Positions 1 through 11,344 of a stretch of 60,000 nt of DNA are shown piece after piece. Both the position numbers and the translations under genes were made by a program. The DNA comes from Polytrichum commune. Its lineage: Eukaryota; Streptophyta; Polytrichopsida; Polytrichales; Polytrichaceae. The stretch spans positions 42,068,440 through 42,128,439 of the forward strand of contig OX485807.1 of the NCBI GenBank assembly GCA_950295325.1, written 5' to 3'. Position 1 is the first letter of the stretch. Each line of letters opens with the position of its first letter. The notes beneath the pieces are model-generated. The model saw only the letters and a program-made list of their open reading frames with translations. It made no database searches and was not told where the DNA came from.

Positions 1-32
1 AAATAAACTAAGTAGCAGGGATGTGATCTCAC

Positions 33-2218
33 CAACATCTCCATCTGAAGTAGGAGCTTGTAAGTTTCTTGTAATAATTCTTTGTGATCGACGCTCTACA
101 GCAGATGTAAACACCTTTTCACCTGGTTCACAACAATTAGGTTCAGTCTCACTGTTGTCGGTTTCTAGCAAATAACCGCATCCAAACTACAAACCATGAC
201 TTACTCTTCAATACATGTCAAAACTAGGAGTTCACAGATGCTCTTGAATGCATGTCAAAACTCTTCCTACCCTCACATAGCATAAGTTCATATTCAAATT
301 CCGGCTAACGCAGTTGAAATGTCCTTACCAGCGGGTATTTCTTCGTCATCCGATGACGAAACCTCTCTCAAGTTTCTAGCTCGAGTAGCTCTTTGAGAGC
401 GTCGCTCCCCTGGAGACATATTCACCTTCTCTCCTTCATTGACCTTCACTGTAGACTTGGATTTGCTTTGCCTCGAGTAGCATTTCAATGTGCTAGTGCG
501 CGCAGTCTCCTCCTTGTTTACACCGCCGTCCCTGTACAAAGAATATATATCGAGGTCTGCAGGATCTTTGGCCGCAATATCCTTTGTTGTATCAATTGCT
601 TCTAAGGTGACGTGACGATTCGGCACAGACCCCAAGAATCTGCTGGCAGGGACTTCAAACTCTTCATCACTTGAGGAGGCGTCCTTGTAACTTACTTTGG
701 ACTGTTGCAATGCACGGGTGGAAGTTCTCGTGTTCTCGAAGTTCTTGCTGCATGAAGGCCAAATTATGCAATGTCAGCGGCAAAATGCAGCGAAGGTCCA
801 CGAACTACCACAGGCTTGATTGGTTCAGACATGGAGAATGGATACTAGGTAACGGTATGAAACAGAGGGAAAACGAGAGATGCAAAAAAATAACAGGAAC
901 CGCATGACACGCATGCAGACTATTCTGCTAATTGGAAATAAAGTTGATTAGACAGCTAATAGATCAATTCCCGGAACGAACTTGAAAAAGTCTGAAAAAA
1001 CGAAATGTTGAAATAATTGACATCTAGGAGCCCAACGAGTAGATTTATATTCCAATTTTATTTTTCGGGATACGAACTACCTATGATTGCGCTCCAGAAA
1101 TGATACACTTTGAACTCAATTGCAAATTGACCGAACGATACAATTACTTGGGTTGGACCTACGTAGACATCAGCTCAATATGATCTTGGACGTGTCCTTG
1201 CCAGCTCACACATGAGCTTGAACAGACACAACAGTAGCGAACCACCGCAACTTACTGCAAGGACTTGCTTCAGTGAAGCACACGATACTTCTTGGCTTCA
1301 GTCCCTATGCAGAACAAAAGCAGGAGAATCGCATTACCTAGGGTTCCTGGGATTCTTCTTCACAGGTGAGTCATCTTCACAATCACTGGGGTCAATTCGG
1401 CTTGCTCTACGCCGTGCCACCACTTTTCTCTTCCTCCTACCAGCCTGAAGTGAGGAAGGGGCCTCTTCAAACATATCGTCACTATCACTCCTGTACACGC
1501 AGAAGTCCAATCACTAAGCTTCTGCATCAGAAGCTGTCCCATATAAAGAGCATTTAAGGCAATGCAAACTGCTCTGCATTGTTCTTGCAGAGCATTAATG
1601 CCTCAGTACACGAAAACGGTGAAGAGACTCTAAAACAAACTGACAAACAGCAGAGGCGCAATTCCTGTACAGAAGGCGACTTAACTTTAGTCACTGTGCG
1701 GATTCATGAGTTGAGAGGTCTCTACAAGAAGTTAAGGTAGTTATACCCTGCATTGCAAGCACGAGGTGCATCCTCCACATTGCTCACATTTGGCTTCAGG
1801 TACTTCAGTAGAGAATTCGCATCTTGAGACTTCTTAATCCCTGTCTTTCCGCCTTCTGCGACGTCATTGTTACCGTGACGATCCGCTGCTCGTCTCTGTT
1901 TCTTGTGTTGCAGTCTCCCTGTGAGATTCGTCGCAACAGGAACTTCACCGTCTGAATTGGAGGAGTCGTCCGATATAGCATCAGGCTCGTCGCTGATCTC
2001 GCTCTCCTCATCCTCAGAATGTTCAATTTCATCTGATAAAGCTGGCAGGGAAGACTCCTTCACTCTGCTCGATGATCTTTCGTGTGCAGATTTCTTAGCT
2101 TGCTTACAGGGATCAATGTCCAGCAATGCATCCCTTGCGTAGTCGACTTGAGTCCTCTCCCGGAGTCGCATTGTATTCAGAACGTTAATGAGTTCGATAA
2201 TGTAGTCGGCTCCTTTCA
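33..2218 (-). CDS. Unidentified nuclear-type protein, several exons, 3' part beyond left edge
   Basis: I do not recognise this gene. Exons read on the minus strand, each with AG/GT borders and matching phases where adjacent: 2218-1747, 1490-1338, 701-329, 164-33. The first begins with a folded-looking stretch (KGADYIIELINVLNTMRLRE) and turns into an acidic Ser/Asp/Glu-rich tail. The second has a bipartite-type basic cluster (RRKRKVVARRR) followed by acidic residues. The third and fourth each carry a GEKV...ERRSQR...RNL block, an internal duplication. Exon 164-33 ends at a donor, so the gene continues off the window; exons upstream of 2218 are also likely. The link between 1338 and 701 is unresolved: a 40-nt exon at 1295-1256 fits the phases but needs a 42-nt intron. 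The composition suggests the disordered, nuclear-localised tail of a chromatin or DNA-repair factor; that is inference only. Confidence 0.5.
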
Positions 2219-2219
2219 C

Positions 2220-2800
2220 TAATCAAAAACTCACGCTAGTGGCCGAGTCCAGCTCCCAATCACATCAATACAACAGCCTCCTGGATGTTGTCCCAATGCT
2301 CCTAATTGCAGCCTTGTCGAACACATCCCTCGCTTCTCCTCACGCTCATGGGAGAAAGGGCCCAGAGAAGGAATAGAGCGCCGATCTAATAACCTTAGAC
2401 TTCAATTGGGCTGCAACACGAAGCTGTGAATCTCGAGTCTAAATGAGGAATGAGGATCTATAAGAAACCAACATTCGAATTAGCAATTACTCTAATACCC
2501 ACTGCCAGTCCAAGAAGATTCAAGGCCTTAACGTTTAACAGGCGCCCCACATGTCTCTAGCAAGCTCACATAACACAAGCAAGATCACATCAAGGAACAC
2601 TCGGAATGGACGCATAGTTGCAGAGGACAAATCATAACCATCAAATGACGACCACGTATACATGGAGTTGCTGACGTGCAATGAGACACTTACTCCAGAA
2701 ACCTGACAGTTCAGCACCGACACTGACGGTAGACATCAGCCACTCATGAAGACATAGTTTCATCCTCTAAGAGGATGGCACAAGGGAATGGAACTACACT
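2220..2800. other. Unassigned flank upstream of the minus-strand gene
   Basis: A minus-strand reading near 2340-2270 (containing RDVFDKAAIRSIG) looks exon-like and may be an upstream exon of the gene to the left, but no good donor was found before its stop. Nothing else was supported here. Confidence 0.2.
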
Positions 2801-3410
2801 CTTCCAGAGACACCAGCACTCCTTCAGGAACCAAGAACAGGTACCACACGCACGCAATCTGGAAATCTAAAATCGTAACCGACACACCGCAATGTTTGAT
2901 ATACCAGTAGACAACCAAAACAGAGGAGGCACGCGCGATGACACCACAACACGAGCGACACCAGCACACCGTCCAATTCTCTAACCGAAAGCAAGTGCGA
3001 AATACTTTCTTGAACTCATTAGCATAATTACGTGAGTAGCTGAAAGAGCGCAGCTCCTCAGATTTGCAAACAAGTCCATACTCTATAGATGAACACCAGT
3101 GCTTTCCCCAACTCACAAACAACACACCGAACCAAACGCAGGAGCGATATAATTGTGTATTCCATCCTGGACAATCACGAGCAACACCGGGACAACTTCC
3201 AATTTCCCAACGAAACGCAAGGGCGACGGACTCTCTTGAACTGCAGATATAGCGCAGCTCCTCGGATTGGCAAATAACTCACTCTCATCCTTGAACACTA
3301 GCATTCCATTTCAACTCACATACAATGACAAACCAAAGGCAGGGAGCGACGCACTTGCTAGAACTCATCCGGCTACTTAGCTGCAGAGTACCACTGGCAA
3401 GTAATTGCCA

Positions 3411-3465
<55 letters not shown>

Positions 3466-3815
3466 GTTAAGTAAAGAACCACAATACGAGGGACCCCAGC
3501 ATCCCCTCAGTCACAAACAACAATGAACCAAAGGGAGGAGCGACATACCTGCTATTTACTCATCCGGATGTTCACCTGCAGAGGGTTGCAGAAGGCGATT
3601 GGCAAGCAATTACCAGTATGTGAAAGAGCAGAACAGATAGACAACAAAGCACAGGTGAAGAACCACGGTACGAGCGACACCAGATTCCCATCAAAACTCA
3701 CAAACAAGAATGAACCGAATCGAGGAGCGACATACTTTCTCTTTACTCATCCGGATGCTTACCTGCAGAATGTTGCCGTAGGTGATTGACATGCAGTAAG
3801 CAGAATGTGAGAGCA
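2800..3815. repeat. Degenerate ~195-bp tandem repeat, about 4-5 units
   Basis: Units are anchored by ACTCACAAACAA followed by AATGAACCAAA and GGAGCGAC, then CTCATCCGG and CTGCAG. Anchors lie near 3111, 3314, 3509 and 3696, a spacing of 187-203 bp. An ACACCAGCAC block marks weaker units near 2808 and 2952. The copies are diverged, so the array is old. Short open frames in it repeat the same peptides and are not taken as genes. Confidence 0.7.
3415..3466. repeat. (TG)n-(GA)n microsatellite
   Basis: A run of TG dinucleotides passes directly into GA dinucleotides inside one unit of the ~195-bp array. The other units lack it, so it expanded after the units duplicated. Confidence 0.9.
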
Positions 3816-4089
3816 AAGCTTCGAGATCCCCTAACGGCCATGCGCCAAGCTAGCTGCAACGGACGTGTTAGCGATGGCGCTGGCAGAGTGAGGGGTATGG
3901 TGGTGGGGTGGGAAGGGTTTGAGGGAGAGGGTGGCGGGACCGTTGTGGAGGGAAATTTCATAATTGGAATACCCGCGCTTCCCAGCGAGGGCGCGGGAAC
4001 GGGAATAGGTGGCCTCCTTTCCCCGCGGAAGACCCTCCACCGCGCAGCCAAAATCCTCGCAGGCCATTCATTGCGTAGGTACTCATGAG

Positions 4090-6860
4090 CGTTGGGATAA
4101 TTAGGGTCTGAGTCCGACTAATACAATGTGGGGTCCAAAATATTTACTCATTGAATCCTCAATGTGCGATTATTATTATTATTATTATTATTAGTCATTT
4201 AGTATTTATCTATCTATCTATCTTTTATTATTTACACAAAATTTACAACCCTTGCCAAGTCTTTTAATTGGAATTTTTAATTTGAGGGTTTTGTTATTCA
4301 ATTTAAAAAATATTATTAAAAAACTCATTCGTTCATATGTGACATTGCATGATCAAATTACAAGGTATAAATTTGTATCTAAAGACACTACCGAGGGTGT
4401 GCATTATGACCTTGATCTTCGATAACATTAATCCGGCCTAGTCCAAACCACTTGGATGGTTGAACATCTCCAAAGGTCTCCTAAAGTTTAAACATCTCGA
4501 AATCGGACTTTCAATTTCAAGTGATCGGATCTTGCTTAACAAGTAGTATTCTTTTTACATGATTAGCTATACCCATAGCATAGCATGGGGTACAAATGAA
4601 ATAAAAAGTCAAACATGATTATTGATGGATTTATATTTTTTGTCACCTTCGAAAGGTCGGGCATCAATGAATAGTGAAGAATTCTTTCATGCATATGGTA
4701 GTCATCCCCTGATTTATATGCCTTGTGAAGTGTTCACAAATGAAGAAACATTTTCCACTATTTTATCACTTCAAGACTTTATTATGCTTGCAAGTGTTCA
4801 CAACTCTATAGCATATATGATTTCAGCTATTCATGTCGATTTCCTCACCACAAACAACGAGATTCATGATCACAAAAAAATTTCCACAGTTTTTACTTCC
4901 AAATTCATTACACGAAGCCCCCAAAAGTAGTTTGGGTTCTTTTAACCATATCATTTAAGTGTTGCTTCACAAGTTTTGGTTTGTGACAACCCTTTGAAAT
5001 GCTATTTTATGAAACATCTTTTAAAAAAGCTTAAAGGGTTAATTGGACCAAATTTTGGGACTCGAGTGACCATTGCACTAATATTATCAATATTGTTGGT
5101 GGTCCCTAGAGTTAAAAACGTGGCTTCCACACCATCACTGTCATCTAGTTCCAAGCCTAGTCAACAAAGGACGTGGCATTATTTAAGAACATGGGTTCTG
5201 AACCTTAAGTATTGATGCTCTCATCAGTACCTAGAGATGAGGCAAGAATGTAAGATTTTCAAAAGTGCCACTTCCAGCCCTAGCAATTGGTTGCTTTTAG
5301 TTTAGCTATGACGGTGCAAGGAGCTCCACCAACAAAAACCAACAATAAGGTAGATGAGTGGTAAGGCATTTGACCTTGCTTCAAAAACTATCCAGCACGC
5401 CATTGCTTGGTACATAACTAGTGAACATTTGTGAAAGGTACTCGAAAATCTATGGTACAAGTTCTTGTAAGTCAACCAAGATAACATGGGTGCATTTGTC
5501 GTAACTAAGAGAGCTTTAACTTATAGCCCTACCACACCATGTGGACCAACGGCCCAACCAGCCAATCCACCTGGTTCAGAACCTGGCGCCACCCAACTGG
5601 AGCACTTTGACACTATGTCCCATGCTCCCTGGTTGGCCACCCCCTGCTGCGAAGAGCTCCAAACCATGCAAACTGGCTAGCCAGCCTAGTATGTTGGTCC
5701 GCCATATATGGCAGGGCTATAATTGGGTTTGTAGGAAAGACTTTGGTTATTTGGTAAAGCCATGTGGGGATGGGCCTTTTCCTCATGTTACAACACAACA
5801 TAGTACAAGATGCAGTGATCTTGAATTTTGTGGAAGGGACACAAAGTGCAACATTCATCAAAGCATTAACAGAGCCACATGGTCAAGGTCTGTATTGTAT
5901 TGATGTCTCGAATGTGGATCTACACACAGTTCTTTTCTGTACACTTGCCACGAAATTGTTGCAATTTCCATCCAAGCTGTAAACTTTTTTCTGGAGTAGG
6001 TATGTGGTTGTTCATCTCAATTAAGTCCCACTTGACTAATTCGAAACCAACGCCAGCGTCAAATTTGCTACCAGGAGAACCTTGCAAGTTACAAATGGTT
6101 CCTAAGTAATTTACTGGATGAATGAGCGATAAAAAATTGACCCGGTATATTACAATTAGTCAAAGGCTGAGAGACCCTGTAACCAAACGTGAAGTTGAAT
6201 AACTACTATGTCAGAATATCACCAAGAATAAGCTTCTTTATGATTCTCAAATGGACAACGTGGCATTCAATGTACTCACAGAAATTCTCCTACAAACATG
6301 TTGCCCCGCAGATTTCTGATAGGAGAAGCTTGCAATTGAAAATGAATAGTAGGCACTTGCTTGATATTCAGGTAGGTTGTGTACTGACAATTCTACTGGA
6401 AAACCTGAGAAGCGAGAAAGGTCGATTAAAATAAATTTCAGATGTTGAGCGGTCTTGAATAGTATGTGAAGGACTTTTATTATAGTGTTGACAACATGAG
6501 ACAATCACAGAAAGTCTCCATCCTATCGGAATCACCTTGTTCGAAAAGAGATTGATCATGACAGAACATAAAATGCGTGATGCAAGATGTAAAATTACTG
6601 ACAGCTGATTTGTTGGAGGACACCCAAGAAAATAACACCAAACTAGGAACACCTTATTATTATATAAGAGCTTGATCAGGCAAAATGCATGAAACATCCT
6701 CCAGGTGATTGCTTAAGCTTGTTCGCTCATGCACATTCTTGCATTTAGAATTACCTTTTTTCATACAGCCTACCAAATTCTTGAACAATAGTTGCTTCTG
6801 AAAATTTTCAGTTCGAAGTTGTGCTAATCCTTTACAAACAACAAAAATATATATGTCGAG
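4090..6860. other. AT-rich stretch without a supported gene
   Basis: Contains an (ATT)n run at about 4171-4193 and a (TATC)n run at about 4207-4224. Open frames of 60-120 codons occur but none resembles a known family or carries convincing splice sites. A minus-strand segment near 6425-6290, bounded by AG and GTGAGT, is exon-like, but it lies beyond the stop codon of the candidate gene at 6862-9033. Confidence 0.4.
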
Positions 6861-6861
6861 C

Positions 6862-9033
6862 TTAATATAGTGATGCCCTTGCAGGAGCATCTGCACATGG
6901 GCAAAAAGCGAGCGTGTGATATGTATCACTGAGAACATCCAGTCTAGACAGGGTGATTGAAAGATATAAATCTGCAAATACATTTGCCAAGAACTCAGAA
7001 GTCGGAAGCATCAATAGATGAACAAATCAATGTCAAAGCGCTCCAACATCATGCTCGCATTTGAGTGTTCGACTTGTTAGTATGATCCAGATTCTATTGA
7101 GTTCGAGCTTACTACCAAGCCCCAAAACTCTGTGCTGGACTACAATTGGAGTGCAAAGTTTCACAATGCTGTTAAGATAAACTTGCAATTCTGAAAATGC
7201 AACTAACAAGGTCCATGAAATTGTGACATACAAAGAGAAATAAAATCATCCCAAGGGAGTTTTGAATTCCATATAACTTTGCAGATAGCGAACATAGATG
7301 AACCACAAAGCCACAGAGTAGTAAGTCGGTGTAAGTTCAGGACATCTTAAAGCTAAGGAGGATTACTTCCAGGAACAACAAGCTCAGTCCAATCTGCACA
7401 TTCAAGGCTAAACTCCTGAAAAGATGCAAGAAATCCACAATGTGTTCAGGTTATGAGAATGACAAAGTTCAACCCCCCTCCCACCACCACCACCCCTTGG
7501 AATATTTGTACTGCCTCTGTAGCATCCGTTCCTTCGAGATTCAATCATTCCCTCGAATTACCCCGCAGGTCTATGAACTCATTTAACATGATGATCGATT
7601 AAATAACAATGTGAGCATACACGTCCCAAGCATCCAGAAATTTCCCATCATTTCAATTTTGCCATCAGTCAATCCACAGTAATCTAATGGCTAGACAATT
7701 GGAGACCGTTTTCGAAATATTGCCTCTCAGGATAGATGGAAAGGTTCCTCTATAAGCAAAGAATCCCATTGGTGTAGAAATTCCCAGTGCTCTATTCGCT
7801 CAGTCAACTTTCAAAGTAAGAAAATCACATATCTAAATCCTAAACCCTAAACTCTAAATTGATGAGGTCGAGGGCATTGGCAACTCGAGCATGCGTATGA
7901 CTCCTTAAGAAGCAATCAAGTTTCAGAATAAGACAGTTATCTTTGCCAAGCAACGATTGTCAAGGCGAATGCACTGCAAACTTTCCATGAAGTAATCCTT
8001 CAGGAACTATATGATACCCCAAGTTTACAACAACACAGAAGGATTGCTTCTGAATCAACAATTCAGTCCGAAGGTACCACCTGCAATTAAAATAGCATTC
8101 ATGGCATTGAAGGTTTAGGTTTCAAGGCAATCTGTAAACCCTAAACTATAATCAGAGGAAAACCTAACTTCATTGATTAGCCTATATGTGCCAGCATCAC
8201 AAGAAGCAATATGTGTATATAATAGAACGGGCATGGCCATGTTTTGAGACGAATTGTGCGAGGGCTAACTCGTCTTAGATTTCATATCATATTCTTCTGT
8301 TCCTCACCATCCAACCTTTTAAACCTCCATTAAAACCTCTTACAATAAACTCTTCAAATCACAAATACAGGAAAACACAATCTTCGTTGATGAGCCTCAT
8401 GTAACATCAAACTGCAAGCGTCACAAGAAGCAAGACGTGTGTACCATACAACGGGCATGGCCAATTGTTGTAACTCTGAGAGCCTAAGTCGACTTAGACA
8501 ATTCAATACTCCTTTTTTCCTCTAAATCCAACCCCCTAAACTTCCTCAAACCTGCATCAAAACCTCTTACGAAAAACTCTCGAAACTACAATTGAAGGAA
8601 ACCCTCGTTGCATTGATGAGCCTCATGTCACATCAAACTGCACAGATTCTACTCTCAAGTAGGCTCATCTAGAATTGTAATCTGGTCATTTTCAAACAGA
8701 ACAATCTGCCAACCGATGTGCTGCTCGAGTGAGAAAATACAAACTCAACCAGCTCAAAACTGTTGGAATTTGATTTGAAGGTTCACAAATCGAAATTTCT
8801 TACCTGGATGCACTGCCAGGATTCGATAATCGACCACAACTTTGTCCATGATGTTGTCTGTGGTAATTTACAACAACAAAGTGCAAGTTGAGGAAAGCAA
8901 AACAAACCTTACTTTGCACAAAGTTAGCAAGTACATCTAGTTGTCCATGCGATGGATCGTAGTTCTTGCTTCGATGCTGGTAATTTTGTGCAAAATTAGC
9001 ATTACTTTGATTACGCTCTTGCGCATCCCACAT
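6862..9033 (-). CDS. Candidate multi-exon gene, function unknown; middle unresolved
   Basis: Not recognised. Five exons are bounded by GT-AG sites. 9033-8913 starts with ATG (MWDAQERNQSNANF) and ends at GTAAGG in phase 1. 8857-8804 encodes NNIMDKVVVDYRILAVHP and ends at GTAAGA in phase 1. Further on, 7415-7367 (EFSLECADWTELVVPG), 7190-7116 (LQVYLNSIVKLCTPIVVQHR) and 6971-6862 (LYLSITLSRLDVL..., stop TAA) join with matching phase 1 junctions and stay open. Exons between 8804 and 7415 could not be chained without a frame conflict; one open stretch near 8100-7970 (WYLRTELLIQKQ) is a candidate. The middle also holds a tandem repeat. It may be a real gene, a gene damaged by the repeat, or two genes. 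No signal peptide is evident. Confidence 0.4.
8163..8645. repeat. ~220-bp tandem repeat, two units plus a stub
   Basis: GATGAGCCTCATGT (or GATTAGCCTATATG) followed by TCACAAGAAGCAA and GGGCATGGCCA recurs at about 8175 and 8387, with a third partial start at 8615. Spacings are 212 and 228 bp. It lies inside the candidate minus-strand gene, probably in an intron. Confidence 0.75.
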
Positions 9034-9139
9034 TTACTCGCCACAGATTCAGTAACCTCGATCAATACAATGCCTCTTCAAATTGAGAATAGTAGGTAGA
9101 TGGAAAAGGACTAAGGCATGTGGATGTTGATTTGTTCGT

Positions 9140-9500
9140 TTTTCATGTTCTCCAACTTCTACTGATCAGAGTTGCACAACAAAACTCATGTTGCACTAGC
9201 AAATCTACGATGAAACATCTGCAAAAACCGGATTGAAAATCAAACCTCCCCTGACGTAGTTATGGTCATCATAAGTGCATGTTTGTGGATTTCTTAAACG
9301 AATACATAGGTTCTCCCAATTGTGTTCATTGTTAAGTGTACATTAGTTATTAATATTTGAAGGTTCGGTCCAACCTCTTTGAAACATGTGTCTGTACGAT
9401 GTTTACTCTTTTATCATCACAAAACTACATACCGATCAAATATAAGGATCTAATTAAAAAAACGAGCCACTTAAGACCCATCTACATTAGTAATTCCTTA
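9140..9500. repeat. Dispersed repeat, copy 1 (pair with 35788-36150)
   Basis: About 360 bp is similar, in the same orientation, to 35788-36150. Shared blocks are CTCCAACTTCTAC near the start, GATGAAACAT, CAAAAACCGGA, CCCAATTGTGTTCA and ACGAGCCACTTAAGA near the end. No coding potential or clear termini were found; probably a fragment of a larger transposable element. Confidence 0.7.
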
Positions 9501-9530
9501 TCGATACAAGATAACTAACAAAATAGCACC

Positions 9531-9845
9531 CGCATAACTCAAAATATAGGTGACCAATTAAGATGAGCGACCACTAACTTATAGTTATTAAGTTATAACA
9601 AATCCCGCATAACTCGAAATATAGGTGACCAATTAAGAAAAGCGACCACTAACTTATAGTTATTAAGTTATGATGACAATTCCCGCATAACTCAAAATAT
9701 AGGTGACCAATTAAGAAGAGCGACCACTAACTTATAGTTATTAAGTTATGTGGACAATTCCCGCATAACTCAAAATGTAGGTGACCAATTAAGAAGAGCA
9801 ACCACTAACTTATAGTTATTAAGTTATGTAGAAAATTCCCGCAAC
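9531..9845. repeat. 78-bp minisatellite, four units
   Basis: CCCGCATAACTCAAAATATA begins units near 9531, 9606, 9684 and 9762, and a broken fifth start is near 9840. Spacings are 75, 78, 78 and 78 bp. Each unit contains ATAGGTGACCAATTAAG and a short inverted motif around AACTTATAGTTATTAAGTT. The units differ by only a few bases, so the array is recent or homogenised. Confidence 0.9.
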
Positions 9846-9849
9846 ATAA

Positions 9850-11100
9850 CATGAAATTTGCTAGTGACGGAGTATGTAGTGGTAACTTACAAAAGGTTCG
9901 AGGGCGGACATGACTCAATAGATCATCACAACTTGATGATTTTACAACCAATCCAGTAGCAATTAAGAGGCTGCATGTCTGATTTCAAGCAAGGTCATGA
10001 TAGGCTAACAAAATCTCATGCACATGATGATACTTGTTACTTATAATTATGCGGTATCATGTGACTCGAAATTGCATTTAAGAACACCATGCGCCACATC
10101 ATTGCCCCATCATCTTCCTTCACATGTGGTGTGCATCATTTGTAGCGAAGTAGGCCTCCAAATTTAATCAAGTACTTAATCCTCCGTTTGTTGGCCTCCA
10201 CTTGAGTGGTAATAAGGTAGATTTCTATGCACGTACTGCATTATAAATAATATGTGATACCATGTAATGTCATGTATTACTTTTTATTAAAGATTTACAT
10301 ATATGGTAATGTGTTCATCATGTTGTATCCTTCTCATTGTTTGGTGTCTCAATTCTTTGTCATTTTTATATTTTAAAACCCTTTATTGACATATTTAGTA
10401 ACATAATGCAACCCAATTATTATGTTAATGAGTTGCCTTGTGTTACTAAGCATGTCAATAAAGTGTGCCTTAAAACACCTTACATGCAATGATTTCAAAC
10501 AACACAAAAGAGGCCTTTGTGGAATAATCATAGGGTTAAGTTTGGATGAGAAAAAAATAAAGTTCAAGCTACCAAAGGGTGAAAAATAATAAGACAAACT
10601 AAAAGTAGAAAAGAGGGTATTAGGAGACATGAGATAAATACCCCCCCCCCCTCAAGCTTTAATGCACGTATACACATAAACTATGAAATATTGAAATACT
10701 CAGGGTGACATGTCACTTGTGGTTGTGTTGGCTCTATCCCACATCGTGAGATAAAGGCATCGCGGAGAACATGTCAAAACTTAATGAATAAGGTCCGGCG
10801 ATGCTTAGCGAAATTCCTAGTTTAATGAAAAGAGCCAGTAATAAAAATGATATACTTCTAAAACATCATGTAAGGATAGATAGAGGCTCTCGTGACAAAG
10901 CCACATTCCCTTGTTATTGTGGAGTCTATTCTACATATATATTCGGGTTATTGTCAAACTACAAATGTAGAACCCTTGTGGAATATTCCAATATTCACTA
11001 GTGTAGCACGAGGGCCCGCCCACAGGGATTCGCTAAAGTTGTATGGTATATTCACCTGCCAGGGCCTACTTCTATACTTACGGATAAGGCCATATCCTTG
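9850..11100. other. Intergenic DNA, nothing coding recognised
   Basis: AT-rich sequence with a C-run near 10641-10653. TGTTGGCTCTATCCCACATCG near 10728 resembles the start of some plant LTRs, but no second LTR was found. Confidence 0.3.
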
Positions 11101-11129
11101 GGCCCACCTGCTTTAGGGGAGGGGCCCAC

Positions 11130-11340
11130 ACACAACGAATAAGTAGTTAACGGAGTGGATGACTTCCGTTACGCACCGTCCACTTGCTTCCGTCGAACAT
11201 TCGTTGTATATGCCACGTGGCGTGGACCACGTGGCCCTACACAACGGGTTAGGTATATGGATGACCTACTACGGGTGTACGCTGTACATCTCTAGCCAAT
11301 GAATGAAATAAGTTACCATCCACGTGCTTCCCACAACACA
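11130..11340. promoter_or_regulatory. G-box-rich GC segment
   Basis: Two palindromic CCACGTGG boxes lie about 20 bp apart near 11214 and 11231, followed by GGATGAC and by CATCCACGTGCTTCC near 11318. The segment is clearly more GC-rich than its surroundings and resembles 17210-17600. CACGTG cores bind bZIP and bHLH factors in plants. No adjacent gene was identified, so it may be part of a mobile element rather than an active promoter. Confidence 0.35.
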
Positions 11341-11344
11341 GGGG

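Noticed and set aside
3743-4088. Overlapping 80-100-codon frames on both strands
   Set aside because: GC-rich sequence with three overlapping frames and no splice or family support; most likely by-products.
5541-5903. 120-codon frame
   Set aside because: No recognised domain, overlapped by other frames, and codon texture like the intergenic neighbours.
7842-7858. CCTAAACCCTAAAC as interstitial telomere repeat (also near 8135 and 33531)
   Set aside because: Only one or two units of the plant telomere motif; isolated telo-box-like matches are common by chance.
10728-11340. TGTTGG...TCCCACATCG start resembling an LTR or TRIM element
   Set aside because: No second copy within a plausible distance, no primer-binding site and no polypurine tract were found.
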